From Pseudonocardia sp. SCN 73-27 (GTDB lineage: Bacteria > Actinomycetota > Actinomycetes > Mycobacteriales > Pseudonocardiaceae): DNA of 64,000 bases. This document shows, in pieces, positions 55,115 through 63,320 of this stretch (the first letter of the stretch is position 1; every line of letters starts with the position of its first letter). A program made the position numbers and the translations under genes. The DNA is taken from the NCBI GenBank assembly GCA_001725415.1, contig MEGH01000016.1, positions 79,721 through 143,720 on the forward strand, written 5' to 3'. The notes under the pieces are model-generated. The model made no database searches. It saw nothing but the letters and a program-made list of their open reading frames with translations, and had not been told where the DNA came from.

Positions 55115-56745
55115 GCCAGAAGCCTAGTCAGCTTCCCGCGAAGCGCATCTCCGTTCTCGTCCTCGGCCGCGGCGGCGCGCAGGGCCGCCAGGGTGGTCGC
55201 GGCGTCGCGACGGCCCCGCAACGCCCGGGCGGCGGCCATCAGCCGGGTGAAGCTCTCGCCGCCGTGGGCCCAGGTCGCGCCGTAGCCCTTGAGCACCTCC
55301 CGGCACTCGACGATCTCCGTGGCCAGCGCGGGGTCTGTCGCGGCGACGTCGATCGCGAGCGTGGTCCAGTCGTCGATCGCGGCCTGCTCGTGGACGAACC
55401 GCAGCGACCGGGGCCGCAGCGGCCGCAGCCGTGCCATCGTCGAGAGCAGTGTGAACCCGGTGACCGACGTCGTGTCGAGGACGATGCCGTCACGCGCCAC
55501 CCGGTCGACGGCGCGGGTGAAGGCACGGGAGCGGCGCAGGAGCCGGCCCAGCCGGTAGGGCATGGTGTCGGTGATCTCCTCGGCCTGTGGGTGCAGGTAC
55601 TCGCGAACCTGGGTGAGCTGCGCCGGGGTCGCCGACGCCTCGGTGCGGACGCGGTCGAGGCGGCGCTGCCGGGTCTTCTGGTGGGCGACCTGGATGGTGT
55701 CCTGATAGCACATCCACAGCGCGAGCTGCCGGGCCGCGGCGCTGGTCAGGGCGGCCGCGCCGTCGCGGTCGGGGTCGGCGGCGGCGAACGCGCGGACCCG
55801 GCCGAGGTAGCGCCGGGCGTAGTCGACGTCCTGGTAGACGCCGGTGCGGACGAGCCCGTGCAGGACCGTCGACCGGGCCGCGGCCGGCAGGTCCGCGACC
55901 TGGCGGGCGAGCGGGCGCAGGTCCGGGCCGACGAGCGACTCCGGGTCGGTGGCGGCGACCGCGGTGCGCCGGGCCTCCTCGCGGTCCTTCTCGTCGGCGG
56001 GCGACGGCGGGCGGGGCCCGATCGTGATCGCGACCGGGGCAGGCCGCCGGGGCGCGACGGTCTCGCGGGCGGCGTCGAACCCGCCGGCGAACGCCGTGAG
56101 GCTCGGCCCGACACCCTTGCCGGCGTCGCGGATCGCCCGCTCGAACTCCTCGCGTCCGAACGGCAGCGCGCCCGAGCCCGCGACGGCGCCGAGCAGCGCA
56201 GCGGAGACGACGCTGCGGTGTCGGGTGGCGATGGCGGCGAAGTCGGCGGCGACGAGCTGCTTCGCGGCGCGACCGGCGGCGGCGAGCAGTTCGGCGGAGT
56301 CGACGCGACCGTCGCCGGGATGCATCTTCTCGTCGATCGTGTAGACGCGGTTGGTCGACGCGATCAGCGTCGTGCGGTCCGGGGTGGCGAACCCGCGCTG
56401 CACGGCGCGACCGCACTCCATCAGCTCCGACGCGACGACGACGTCGACCTCCCCGGGCGCCGGGAACACCGACAGCACCGGCTCGGGGCGACCGGCTGCG
56501 CCGACGTCGGGCACCGGCGGGTACAGCTCGGCGTAGTAGACGGTCGCGCCCGTCCGCTGCGCGACGCCGGCGACCGACGTCGTCTGCGCGTGGTAGCCCG
56601 CTGTTTCGGCGACCGCGACGATCCAGTCGGCGAGGACGCCGCCGCCCTCCCCACCCATCGCCAGGATCGCGACGGTGATCGGGCGGGCCCCGGCGTACCA
56701 GGACGCCGTGCCGGTGGCGGCGGGTGCGGGCATGACGGTGGGCAT
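55111..56745 (-). CDS. iorB: Indolepyruvate ferredoxin oxidoreductase beta-type subunit (IorB-like, with DUF6537)
   Basis: The 544-residue protein has an N-terminal gamma-type 2-oxoacid oxidoreductase domain (A-I-L-A-M-G-G-E-G-G-G-V-L-A, V-A-G-V-A-Q-R-T-G-A-T-V). A long helical DUF6537-type region of ~300 residues follows. It works with the IorA subunit to oxidise arylpyruvates to aryl-acyl-CoA with ferredoxin as acceptor. The start overlaps the IorA stop (TGATG). Oxidation of aromatic amino-acid-derived 2-oxoacids, or of another bulky 2-oxoacid, is likely. Confidence 0.88.
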   Translation of the reverse strand: MPTVMPAPAATGTASWYAGARPITVAILAMGGEGGGVLADWIVAVAETAGYHAQTTSVAGVAQRTGATVYYAELYPPVPDVGAAGRPEPVLSVFPAPGEVDVVVASELMECGRAVQRGFATPDRTTLIASTNRVYTIDEKMHPGDGRVDSAELLAAAGRAAKQLVAADFAAIATRHRSVVSAALLGAVAGSGALPFGREEFERAIRDAGKGVGPSLTAFAGGFDAARETVAPRRPAPVAITIGPRPPSPADEKDREEARRTAVAATDPESLVGPDLRPLARQVADLPAAARSTVLHGLVRTGVYQDVDYARRYLGRVRAFAAADPDRDGAAALTSAAARQLALWMCYQDTIQVAHQKTRQRRLDRVRTEASATPAQLTQVREYLHPQAEEITDTMPYRLGRLLRRSRAFTRAVDRVARDGIVLDTTSVTGFTLLSTMARLRPLRPRSLRFVHEQAAIDDWTTLAIDVAATDPALATEIVECREVLKGYGATWAHGGESFTRLMAAARALRGRRDAATTLAALRAAAAEDENGDALRGKLTRLLA

Positions 56746-58910
56746 CAGGCCTCCATCCGGGCGGCGCGGCGTTCGAGGCCGCGGCCGATGAATGTGATCC
56801 ACCACGATCGGAACCGGCCGAGCAGGCGGTCGGCGACAGTGGGGTTGTCGACGACGTCGGTGCGGTAGAACGACGGGCACAGTACCGCTGCGTGGGCGTT
56901 GTTCCCACAGACGCCGCAGCCGACGCAGGAGTCGAGGACGGTCGCGACCGGGTTGCGGCGCAGGGGATCCGGGTTGTCGGTGATCGTCAGCGACGGGCAG
57001 CCGGAGATGCGGATGCAGGCGTGGTCGCCGGTGCAGGTCTCGGGATCGACGCCGAACCGTTCGCGGACCACGCGCTCGCCGCGTTCCAGCTTTCGCGCAC
57101 GTTCCTTCTTGACGCGCCGCTGCCGGTTGAGCTGGCACTCCGACTGCATGACGAGCAGCTCGGGGCCCTTCTCCGTGCGCCGGAAGGCTTTCAGGAACGC
57201 GTCGCGGACGCGGGCGACGTCGTAGGTGTGGTCGATCGTCGTCGCCCGGGTGATGCCGAGCCCGCGGGCCGCCGTCTCGATGGGGTGCTTGGTCGAGCGG
57301 CGGTCGAGGTCGGCGTGCGAGGACAGGACGTCCTGCCCGCCGGTGGCGGCGGCGTAGTCGTTGTCGACCACGACCATGAGCTGGTCGGCCTTGTTGAACA
57401 CGGCGTTGCCGACGCCGGACACGAGCCCGTTGTGCCAGAACCCGCCGTCGCCCATGATCGACACCGGCCGCCGGTCCGACGTGCCGCCGGCCAGCGCGGA
57501 CGCTCCCGCCGCGCCCATGCCGTAGCCCATCGTCGTGGCGCCGAGGTCGAAGGGCGCGTTGATCGCGAAGAGGTGACAGCCGATGTCGGCGGAGATCTGG
57601 TGGGCCCCGGTCTCGCGTTCGGCGAGCTTCAGCCCGGAGAAGATCGGCCGTTCCGGGCAGCCGGTGCACAGCCCTGGCGGGCGGGGCCGGACGACGTCGG
57701 CGTCGACCCGCGGCGTGAACGGGCTCCCCGGGTCGGAGGCGTCGCGCAGCAGCGCTGGCCGGCCGGCGACGACGTCGGGGGCGTACTTGCCGAGGAACTC
57801 GTCGAGACCACGGGTGACGACCTGCGTCGTGTACTCTCCCGCCGCGGCCAGCATGTCCTTGCCGTGCAACACCGTCGGGACGTCGGCGCGACGCAGGATC
57901 GCGTGCAGGTTCTGCTCGATGTGGTCGGGCTGGCCCTCCTCGACGAGGATCACCGCCCGCTTCCCGGCACAGAACTCGACGATCTCGGAGTCGACGACGG
58001 GGTAGGTCACGTTCATGACGTAGGTCGGGACCCGGGTGCGGCCGAACGCGTCGGAGGCGCCGAGCAGCTCCATCGACCGGTTGAGGGTGTTGTAGAGCCC
58101 TCCCTGCACGACGATCCCCACGTCGGAGGCGCTGCCGTCGCCGGGGAAGAGCTCGTTCATGCCGCGCTCGCGGATGAACTCGACGGCCTTGGGCCAGCGC
58201 TGTTCGAGCTTCTCCTTCTCGTGCAGGAAGCTCGCGGGCGGCAGCACGATGCGGTCGACGGCGCGGCGCGGGGCGTCGGCGGCCTGCGCGACCGTCATCG
58301 GCGGGCGCCTGTTGTCCTTGGCGACGAACCCGCCGTGCAGGTGACACGACCGCAGCCGCAGCTCCAGGAACACCGGGGTGTTGGACGCCTCGGACAGCTC
58401 GAACCCGGCCTCGACCGCGTCGACGATCGCGGTGGTGTTCGGGCGAGGATCGAGAAGCCACATCTGCGACTTCATCGCGAACGCGTGCGAGCGCTCCTGC
58501 ATGATCGAGCTGCCCTCGCCGTAGTCCTCGCCGAGGATCACCAGCGCGCCGCCGGTCACGCCACCGGACGCCAGGTTGGCCAGCGCGTCGGAGGCCACGT
58601 TGGTGCCGACCGGCGACTTGAACGTGATCGCACCGCGCAGCGGATGGTGCACCGACGCCGCCAGCATCGCGGCGGCGGTCGCCTCGGAGGCGGAGTTCTC
58701 GAACCGGACGTCGAGCTCGTCGAGGATCTCGCGGGCGTCGCCGAGGACGTCCATGAGGTGCGAGATCGGGGCGCCCTGGTAGCCGCCGACGTAGGCGACG
58801 CCGGACTGCAGCAGCGCCTTGGTCACGGCCAGGATGCCCTCGACGTGCAGCGTCTCGCCCGCACCGGCGCGCAGTTTCGCGACCTCGGCGGTGAAGGACC
58901 GTTCAGCCAT
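56745..58910 (-). CDS. iorA: Indolepyruvate ferredoxin oxidoreductase alpha-type subunit
   Basis: The 721-residue protein has the domain order of IorA: pyrimidine-binding domain (Y-V-G-G-Y-Q-G-A-P-I-S-H), middle domain, then the ThDP domain with C-T-G-C-P-E-R and M-G-D-G-G-F-W-H-N-G...D-N-D-Y. A ferredoxin domain with two [4Fe-4S] motifs ends the protein (C-I-R-I-S-G-C-P and C-V-G-C-G-V-C). An aerobic actinomycete using a low-potential ferredoxin enzyme is notable. It overlaps the FAD oxidoreductase gene by 8 bp. Confidence 0.93.
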   Translation of the reverse strand: MAERSFTAEVAKLRAGAGETLHVEGILAVTKALLQSGVAYVGGYQGAPISHLMDVLGDAREILDELDVRFENSASEATAAAMLAASVHHPLRGAITFKSPVGTNVASDALANLASGGVTGGALVILGEDYGEGSSIMQERSHAFAMKSQMWLLDPRPNTTAIVDAVEAGFELSEASNTPVFLELRLRSCHLHGGFVAKDNRRPPMTVAQAADAPRRAVDRIVLPPASFLHEKEKLEQRWPKAVEFIRERGMNELFPGDGSASDVGIVVQGGLYNTLNRSMELLGASDAFGRTRVPTYVMNVTYPVVDSEIVEFCAGKRAVILVEEGQPDHIEQNLHAILRRADVPTVLHGKDMLAAAGEYTTQVVTRGLDEFLGKYAPDVVAGRPALLRDASDPGSPFTPRVDADVVRPRPPGLCTGCPERPIFSGLKLAERETGAHQISADIGCHLFAINAPFDLGATTMGYGMGAAGASALAGGTSDRRPVSIMGDGGFWHNGLVSGVGNAVFNKADQLMVVVDNDYAAATGGQDVLSSHADLDRRSTKHPIETAARGLGITRATTIDHTYDVARVRDAFLKAFRRTEKGPELLVMQSECQLNRQRRVKKERARKLERGERVVRERFGVDPETCTGDHACIRISGCPSLTITDNPDPLRRNPVATVLDSCVGCGVCGNNAHAAVLCPSFYRTDVVDNPTVADRLLGRFRSWWITFIGRGLERRAARMEA

Positions 58911-60534
58911 CGTTGCTCCCACGGAGTCGGGACCGCAGCCGTGCGGCACGCCCGGGCGTCGCGAGCCGGTCGGCGACGAGGTAGCCGGACGCCCCGCCGA
59001 GGCCGGGCCCGGGATGGGTGGACGCGCCGATCTGCCACAGCGCCGCGACCGGTGTCGCGTGGGCGCCGGCGGTGGGCAGCGGGCGCCACCAGAAGTTCTG
59101 GTCGAGCTCGGCCGACCCGGCGTAGGGGTCACCGCGCAGGGCGTTCGGGTTGTGCGCCGCGAGCGCCGTCGGGTCGAGGACGTCCACGGCGCGCACCAGC
59201 TTCCGGAGTCCTGGCGCGTGCACGGCCACCCGGTCGAGGACGCGCCCGGCGTAGCCCTCCGCGAGCTTGCGGTCCCAGCCGTCGGTGGCGTCCAGCTCCG
59301 CGGCGGCGTCACCGACCGGCTCGAACGGCAGCTCCTGCAGCTGCAACCACAGCGCCGCGGCACCGTCGGGCACCCGGGACGGGTCGAGCACGTGCTGCTG
59401 CCCGACGACGACGGTGGGCCGCCGCGGCAGCAGCCCCGCCTCGGCCTCGGCGCATGCGATCGCCGTCGACGACGAGCCGTCCGAGACGTGGACGAGCGGG
59501 ACGTCGGCGAGCCGGGCGTCGGCCCACGGCACGGGGCCCGACAGTGCGACGTGGATCTGCATGGCGGCACGTCCGGGCCGGTAGCGGGCGGCGGCGTCGA
59601 CGACGTCGGCAGACGCCGAGCCGGGCGGCAGCAGCGACCCGTAGAGGGCGGTCGGCGTCACCGAGGCGAGCACCGCGCGGCGGGCGACGATCTCGAACCC
59701 GTCGCCGGCCACCCCGGTCGCCCGGCCGTCGGCCACCGGAATCCGCTCGACGCTCCGCCCGGTGTGGACGGTGACGCCCAGCTCGGCGAGGAACATCTCC
59801 CAGGCGGCGAGGAAGTTCCCCGACCCGCCGGCGACGACGGGCAGCCCGGCGCCGTGCATCGTCGCCGCGAAGATCGGCACCATCAGCCCGCCCGAGGCGG
59901 CGTCGGGGGTGAGCCCGGCGTGCAACAGCCACGGCGCCCACAGCAGGTCGGTCTCGGGTCCGGCGAAGCGGGCCCGCATCCACGAGCGTCCCGAGGTGAC
60001 GGCGTCGCGCGCGTACTCCTCGAGCCCGGTGCGCCGAGCCGCGCGGGCCAGCGTCAGCGCGGGCCGTAGCGACGACCCGGCGTGCAGCTCCGCGCCCAGC
60101 AGGCCACCGATGCCGGCGGCGTGCGCGCCGAACCGGGTGATCATCGCGCGGTACGCGTCGCGGTCGGCGGCCTCGGCGAACCCGGCGACGGTGGCGTCGA
60201 CGTCGCGGTGGGCCAGCGCGACCCTCCCGTCGTCGGCAACGGTGGCGGTCAGGGGGCCGTCGGTGTTGGCGTAGGCGAGGCCGTGGCGGTGCAGGTCGTC
60301 GCCGAACGCGGCGTAGGCGGGGCCGGTCACGAACAGCGGATGCCAGCTCGACCAGGTGTCGTGCACGTAGCCGGGCAGCGTCCGCTCGCCCGACGCGACG
60401 AACCCGCCGATCCGGTCGTGGTCGTCGACCAGCGCGACCGACCAGCCGGCTCGCGCGAGCCGGGCCGCGGCGGCGAGCCCGTTGATCCCGGCGCCGACGA
60501 CCACGGCGTCGACGATGCTGCGCTGCATGCCCAC
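58903..60534 (-). CDS. Phytoene-desaturase-like FAD oxidoreductase
   Basis: The 543-residue FAD protein of the amine-oxidase/carotenoid-desaturase fold has an N-terminal V-V-V-G-A-G-I-N-G-L-A-A-A-A-R-L-A-R and D-H-D-R-I-G-G-F, and a C-terminal G-P-G-L-G-G-A-S-G-Y-L-V-A-D. I chose the GTG at 60534, with GAGGA upstream; an ATG two codons later is possible. It probably desaturates or oxidises an aliphatic or cyclic substrate. Position between cyclase and IorA suggests it prepares the 2-oxoacid substrate, which is inference. Confidence 0.85.
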   Translation of the reverse strand: MGMQRSIVDAVVVGAGINGLAAAARLARAGWSVALVDDHDRIGGFVASGERTLPGYVHDTWSSWHPLFVTGPAYAAFGDDLHRHGLAYANTDGPLTATVADDGRVALAHRDVDATVAGFAEAADRDAYRAMITRFGAHAAGIGGLLGAELHAGSSLRPALTLARAARRTGLEEYARDAVTSGRSWMRARFAGPETDLLWAPWLLHAGLTPDAASGGLMVPIFAATMHGAGLPVVAGGSGNFLAAWEMFLAELGVTVHTGRSVERIPVADGRATGVAGDGFEIVARRAVLASVTPTALYGSLLPPGSASADVVDAAARYRPGRAAMQIHVALSGPVPWADARLADVPLVHVSDGSSSTAIACAEAEAGLLPRRPTVVVGQQHVLDPSRVPDGAAALWLQLQELPFEPVGDAAAELDATDGWDRKLAEGYAGRVLDRVAVHAPGLRKLVRAVDVLDPTALAAHNPNALRGDPYAGSAELDQNFWWRPLPTAGAHATPVAALWQIGASTHPGPGLGGASGYLVADRLATPGRAARLRSRLRGSNDG

Positions 60535-60536
60535 GA

Positions 60537-61310
60537 TCAGTCCTCGACGAGCGCCAGCACCCGTGCCGGGCTGCCCGACCCGCCGACGATCGGCAGCGGG
60601 CACACCACGAGCACAGCGCCCGTCGCCGGGAGCTGGTCGAGGTTGCGCAGGCTGGTCAGGCCCCACTTGCCGGCACCCATCAGCTCCGAGTGGCACGGGA
60701 ACGCCGGGTCGAGGCCCGGCGCCTGGCCGGCGTCGGTCCCGACAGTCTCGACGCCGAAGCCGGAGATCGGGGTCTCGCGGGCGAGCCAGCGCGCGCAGTC
60801 CGGCGCGACACCCGGGGTGTGCGGACCGTTCTCGTCGGCGTTGGCGAACGCCGCGGCATCCTCACCGCGTGACGACCAGCCCGTGCGGTGGAGCAGCCAG
60901 CCGCCCTCGGGCAGCGGGCCGTGCTCGGCCTGCCAGGCCTCGACGTCGGCGATCTGCAGCAGGAAGTCGGCGTCCTTCTCCGCCTCGGCCGTCTTGTCGA
61001 TGACGACGACGGGCGCTACGAGCGTCGACAGCGGCGCCCGGGAGACGTCGAGACCGTCGCGGCCGGTGACCCAGTGGTTCGGGGCGTCGAGGTGGGTGCC
61101 GGTGTGCTCGCCGGTGTGGATGTCGTTCCAGTACCAGGCCGGGCCCTTCTCGTCGTAGCGCGACAGCTCCTCGAGCCGGAACCGGCTGGTGTTGGCGAAG
61201 GGCGGTGGCAGCTCGAGGATCGGGGTGGACTCCTGCAGCGGCGTCGTGAGGTCGACGACGCGGACCGCGCCGGAGCGGGCGGCGTCGAGCAGGGCGGACA
61301 GCACGGGCAC
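60537..61310 (-). CDS. Cyclase/kynurenine-formamidase-like metal hydrolase
   Basis: The 257-residue cyclase-family protein has the metal motif H-T-G-T-H-L-D-A-P-N-H-W and an N-terminal V-V-D-L-T-T-P-L strand. The GTG at 61310 is preceded by AGGAGG with ideal spacing. First gene of the operon leading to FAD oxidoreductase, IorA, IorB and MMPL. If the pathway concerns tryptophan- or kynurenine-type compounds, formamide hydrolysis would fit with indolepyruvate oxidation, but that link is speculative. Confidence 0.88.
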   Translation of the reverse strand: MPVLSALLDAARSGAVRVVDLTTPLQESTPILELPPPFANTSRFRLEELSRYDEKGPAWYWNDIHTGEHTGTHLDAPNHWVTGRDGLDVSRAPLSTLVAPVVVIDKTAEAEKDADFLLQIADVEAWQAEHGPLPEGGWLLHRTGWSSRGEDAAAFANADENGPHTPGVAPDCARWLARETPISGFGVETVGTDAGQAPGLDPAFPCHSELMGAGKWGLTSLRNLDQLPATGAVLVVCPLPIVGGSGSPARVLALVED

Positions 61311-61422
61311 GGGAGACCTCCTGGGCGGCTCGGGACCTGTCCGAGGATCGGGCACGGTCCGGTCGGCAGCCATCCGCTGCGCGCGGACGCTGTCCGGAAA
61401 GCGCCCGGCCGGCGGCGTACGG

Positions 61423-62400
61423 TCAGCGGCGCAGCGTCTCCGACGGCGACTCGCCCCAGCGTTCCTTGTAGGCGACGGCGAAGCGGCCCAGGTGATGGAA
61501 GCCCCAGTCGGCCGCGACCTGGGAGACCGTGCGGCGCGTCGGGTCGGCGTCGGCCAGCTCCCGGCGCACCCCGGCCAGCCGCGCCTCGCGCAGCCGTGCC
61601 GTCGGCGTCGTGTCGTAGTGGCGGCGAAAGCCCTCCTGCAGGCTGCGCACCGACAGGCCCACCGCCTCGGCGATGTCGTCGACGGTCAGCGGCTCGCGGG
61701 CGTGCGCCTCGATGAGGGCGTCGGCGCGACGGATCACGCGCGGCACGGCGGGCGCGCTGCCGTCGGTCGACGCGAGCAGCTCGTCGGACGCCGAGTGCGG
61801 CACCGCGGCGAGGAGCTGGCTCATGAGCAGGCGCTCGGCCTGGGTGCGCAGCACGGGATGGGTGAGCCCGACGGGACCGTCGAGGTCGGAACGGACCATC
61901 TGCACGGTCGAGAGCCACGAGCGGGCCTGCGGGGTGGTGAGGTCGAGCTTCGTCGCCAACCGCAGCGGCGCCGCCGGCGGCCGGCCGAGCAACCGCTCCA
62001 GCTGCTCCTCCAGTGCCGCCCGCTCCACACGGATGATCAGCTGCGCGTTGCCCGCCTCCCACGTCATGTCGAGGTCGGCGTCCGGGTCGGGAACCGATGC
62101 GACGGTCGGGTCGGACTCGATCTCGGTGCCACCGGTGCGCACCAACGCCCTGCCCGACAACGGGATCTGCACGAGGACGAAGGACGACAGTGGCTGCGGA
62201 CGGATCCGCACCGTCGAGCCGTAGTCCAGGTAGGACAACCCGATCGCCCCGAAACCGGCGGAGTTGAAGCACACCGGCTGCGACGTCGGCCGGGCGACCA
62301 CCTCCAGCCGGTGCGGGCAGAACACCTCACCCACGCGCTCGCGGGCCTCGTCGAGATCCCGGGAGTGCACGCGGCGGTACCCGCTCAGCAGCTCTACCAC
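61423..62400 (-). CDS. AraC-family transcriptional activator
   Basis: The 325-residue AraC regulator has a variable N-terminal ligand domain and a C-terminal double HTH (L-T-V-D-D-I-A-E-A-V-G-L-S-V-R-S-L-Q-E-G, then V-S-Q-V-A-A-D-W-G-F-H-H-L-G-R-F). The layout matches the AraC-binding-like-domain regulators that activate aromatic oxygenase operons. The GTG has AGGAGG upstream. It lies upstream of the cyclase/Ior operon in the same direction and divergent from the SDR/monooxygenase genes; it could control either. Confidence 0.9.
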   Translation of the reverse strand: MVELLSGYRRVHSRDLDEARERVGEVFCPHRLEVVARPTSQPVCFNSAGFGAIGLSYLDYGSTVRIRPQPLSSFVLVQIPLSGRALVRTGGTEIESDPTVASVPDPDADLDMTWEAGNAQLIIRVERAALEEQLERLLGRPPAAPLRLATKLDLTTPQARSWLSTVQMVRSDLDGPVGLTHPVLRTQAERLLMSQLLAAVPHSASDELLASTDGSAPAVPRVIRRADALIEAHAREPLTVDDIAEAVGLSVRSLQEGFRRHYDTTPTARLREARLAGVRRELADADPTRRTVSQVAADWGFHHLGRFAVAYKERWGESPSETLRR

Positions 62401-62442
62401 GGCACCTCCTCGCGCCCGACGGACAGCACCCGCGCAGTGGGG

Positions 62443-62459
62443 ATAGTCACGCCGACTAT
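62443..62459. promoter_or_regulatory. Dyad ATAGTC-N5-GACTAT in the AraC/SDR divergent region
   Basis: A perfect 6-bp inverted repeat with 5-bp spacer lies next to TATATAG, the best -10-like sequence in this AT-richer gap. It is a candidate binding site for the AraC regulator or another factor controlling the divergent SDR/monooxygenase genes. Confidence 0.45.
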
Positions 62460-62521
62460 ATAGCCAAATCCTTACGGCGTTCATCAGTCCGCTAGATCGA
62501 GGCCCTGCCCCGGAGGTTCGG

Positions 62522-63304
62522 ATGTCGCCCGCCCTGCACGGCCGCACGGTCCTGGTGACCGGCGGATCGACCCTCGTCGGACACGGTGTCGTCCGTGCCC
62601 TGCACGCCGCCGGCGCGACCGTCGCCGTCGTCGACATCGACGCCGAGGGCGCCAAGCCGCTGCTCGACGAGCTCGGCGAGCGGATCTCGTTCCACCGCAC
62701 CGACATCACCGACGACGCCGCACTGGCCGCCACCGTCGCGACGATCGCCGCGAACGGCCTGCACGGCCTGGTCAACCTGGCCTGCAGCTACCTCGACGAG
62801 GGCGCCGACACCGGCCGCGCCGACTGGCTGCACGCCCTCGACGTCAACGTCGTGTCCGCCGTCCAGGCCACCCGTGCCGCCCGCCCGCACCTCGCCGCGA
62901 CGCGCGGTGCCGTCGTCAACCTGACGTCGATCTCGTCGAAGGTCGCCCAGACCGGACGCTGGGTCTACCCGGCCTCGAAGGCGGCACTCGTGCAGGTCAC
63001 ACGCTCGATGGCGATGGACCTCGCCACCGACGGCATCCGCGTCAACTCCGTCAGCCCGGGCTGGACCTGGTCGAGGATCATGGACGATCTCAGCCACGGC
63101 GACCGCGCCAAGACCGACCGGGTCGCGGCGCCGTTCCACCTCACCGGGCGCGTCGGCGACCCGGACGAGGTCGGCGAGGTCGTCGCCTTCCTCCTCTCCC
63201 CCGCCGCGTCGGCGGTCACCGGCGCCGACTGGGCCGTCGACGGCGGCTACTCCGCCATGGGCCCCGAACAGGCCGTCCCCGCCATCCCACAGCTCGCCGA
63301 CTGA
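62522..63304 (+). CDS. Short-chain dehydrogenase/reductase
   Basis: The 260-residue classical SDR has T-G-G-S-T-L-V-G (cofactor loop), V-V-D-I-D-A-E (Asp favouring NAD+), N-L-T-S-I-S-S (catalytic Ser) and Y-P-A-S-K (Tyr/Lys). The G-x3-G-x-G motif ends in V-G rather than I-G. The flavin monooxygenase follows after 16 bp. An alcohol dehydrogenase feeding a Baeyer-Villiger-type monooxygenase is a common arrangement. Confidence 0.9.
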   Translation: MSPALHGRTVLVTGGSTLVGHGVVRALHAAGATVAVVDIDAEGAKPLLDELGERISFHRTDITDDAALAATVATIAANGLHGLVNLACSYLDEGADTGRADWLHALDVNVVSAVQATRAARPHLAATRGAVVNLTSISSKVAQTGRWVYPASKAALVQVTRSMAMDLATDGIRVNSVSPGWTWSRIMDDLSHGDRAKTDRVAAPFHLTGRVGDPDEVGEVVAFLLSPAASAVTGADWAVDGGYSAMGPEQAVPAIPQLAD

Positions 63305-63320
63305 CCACGAGGAACCCGTC

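Noticed and set aside
55111-58461. A single 1,116-codon frame suggesting an IorA-IorB fusion
   Set aside because: The upstream half is out of frame with the real IorA. The stop/start overlap TGATG at 56,743-56,747 shows two separate genes.
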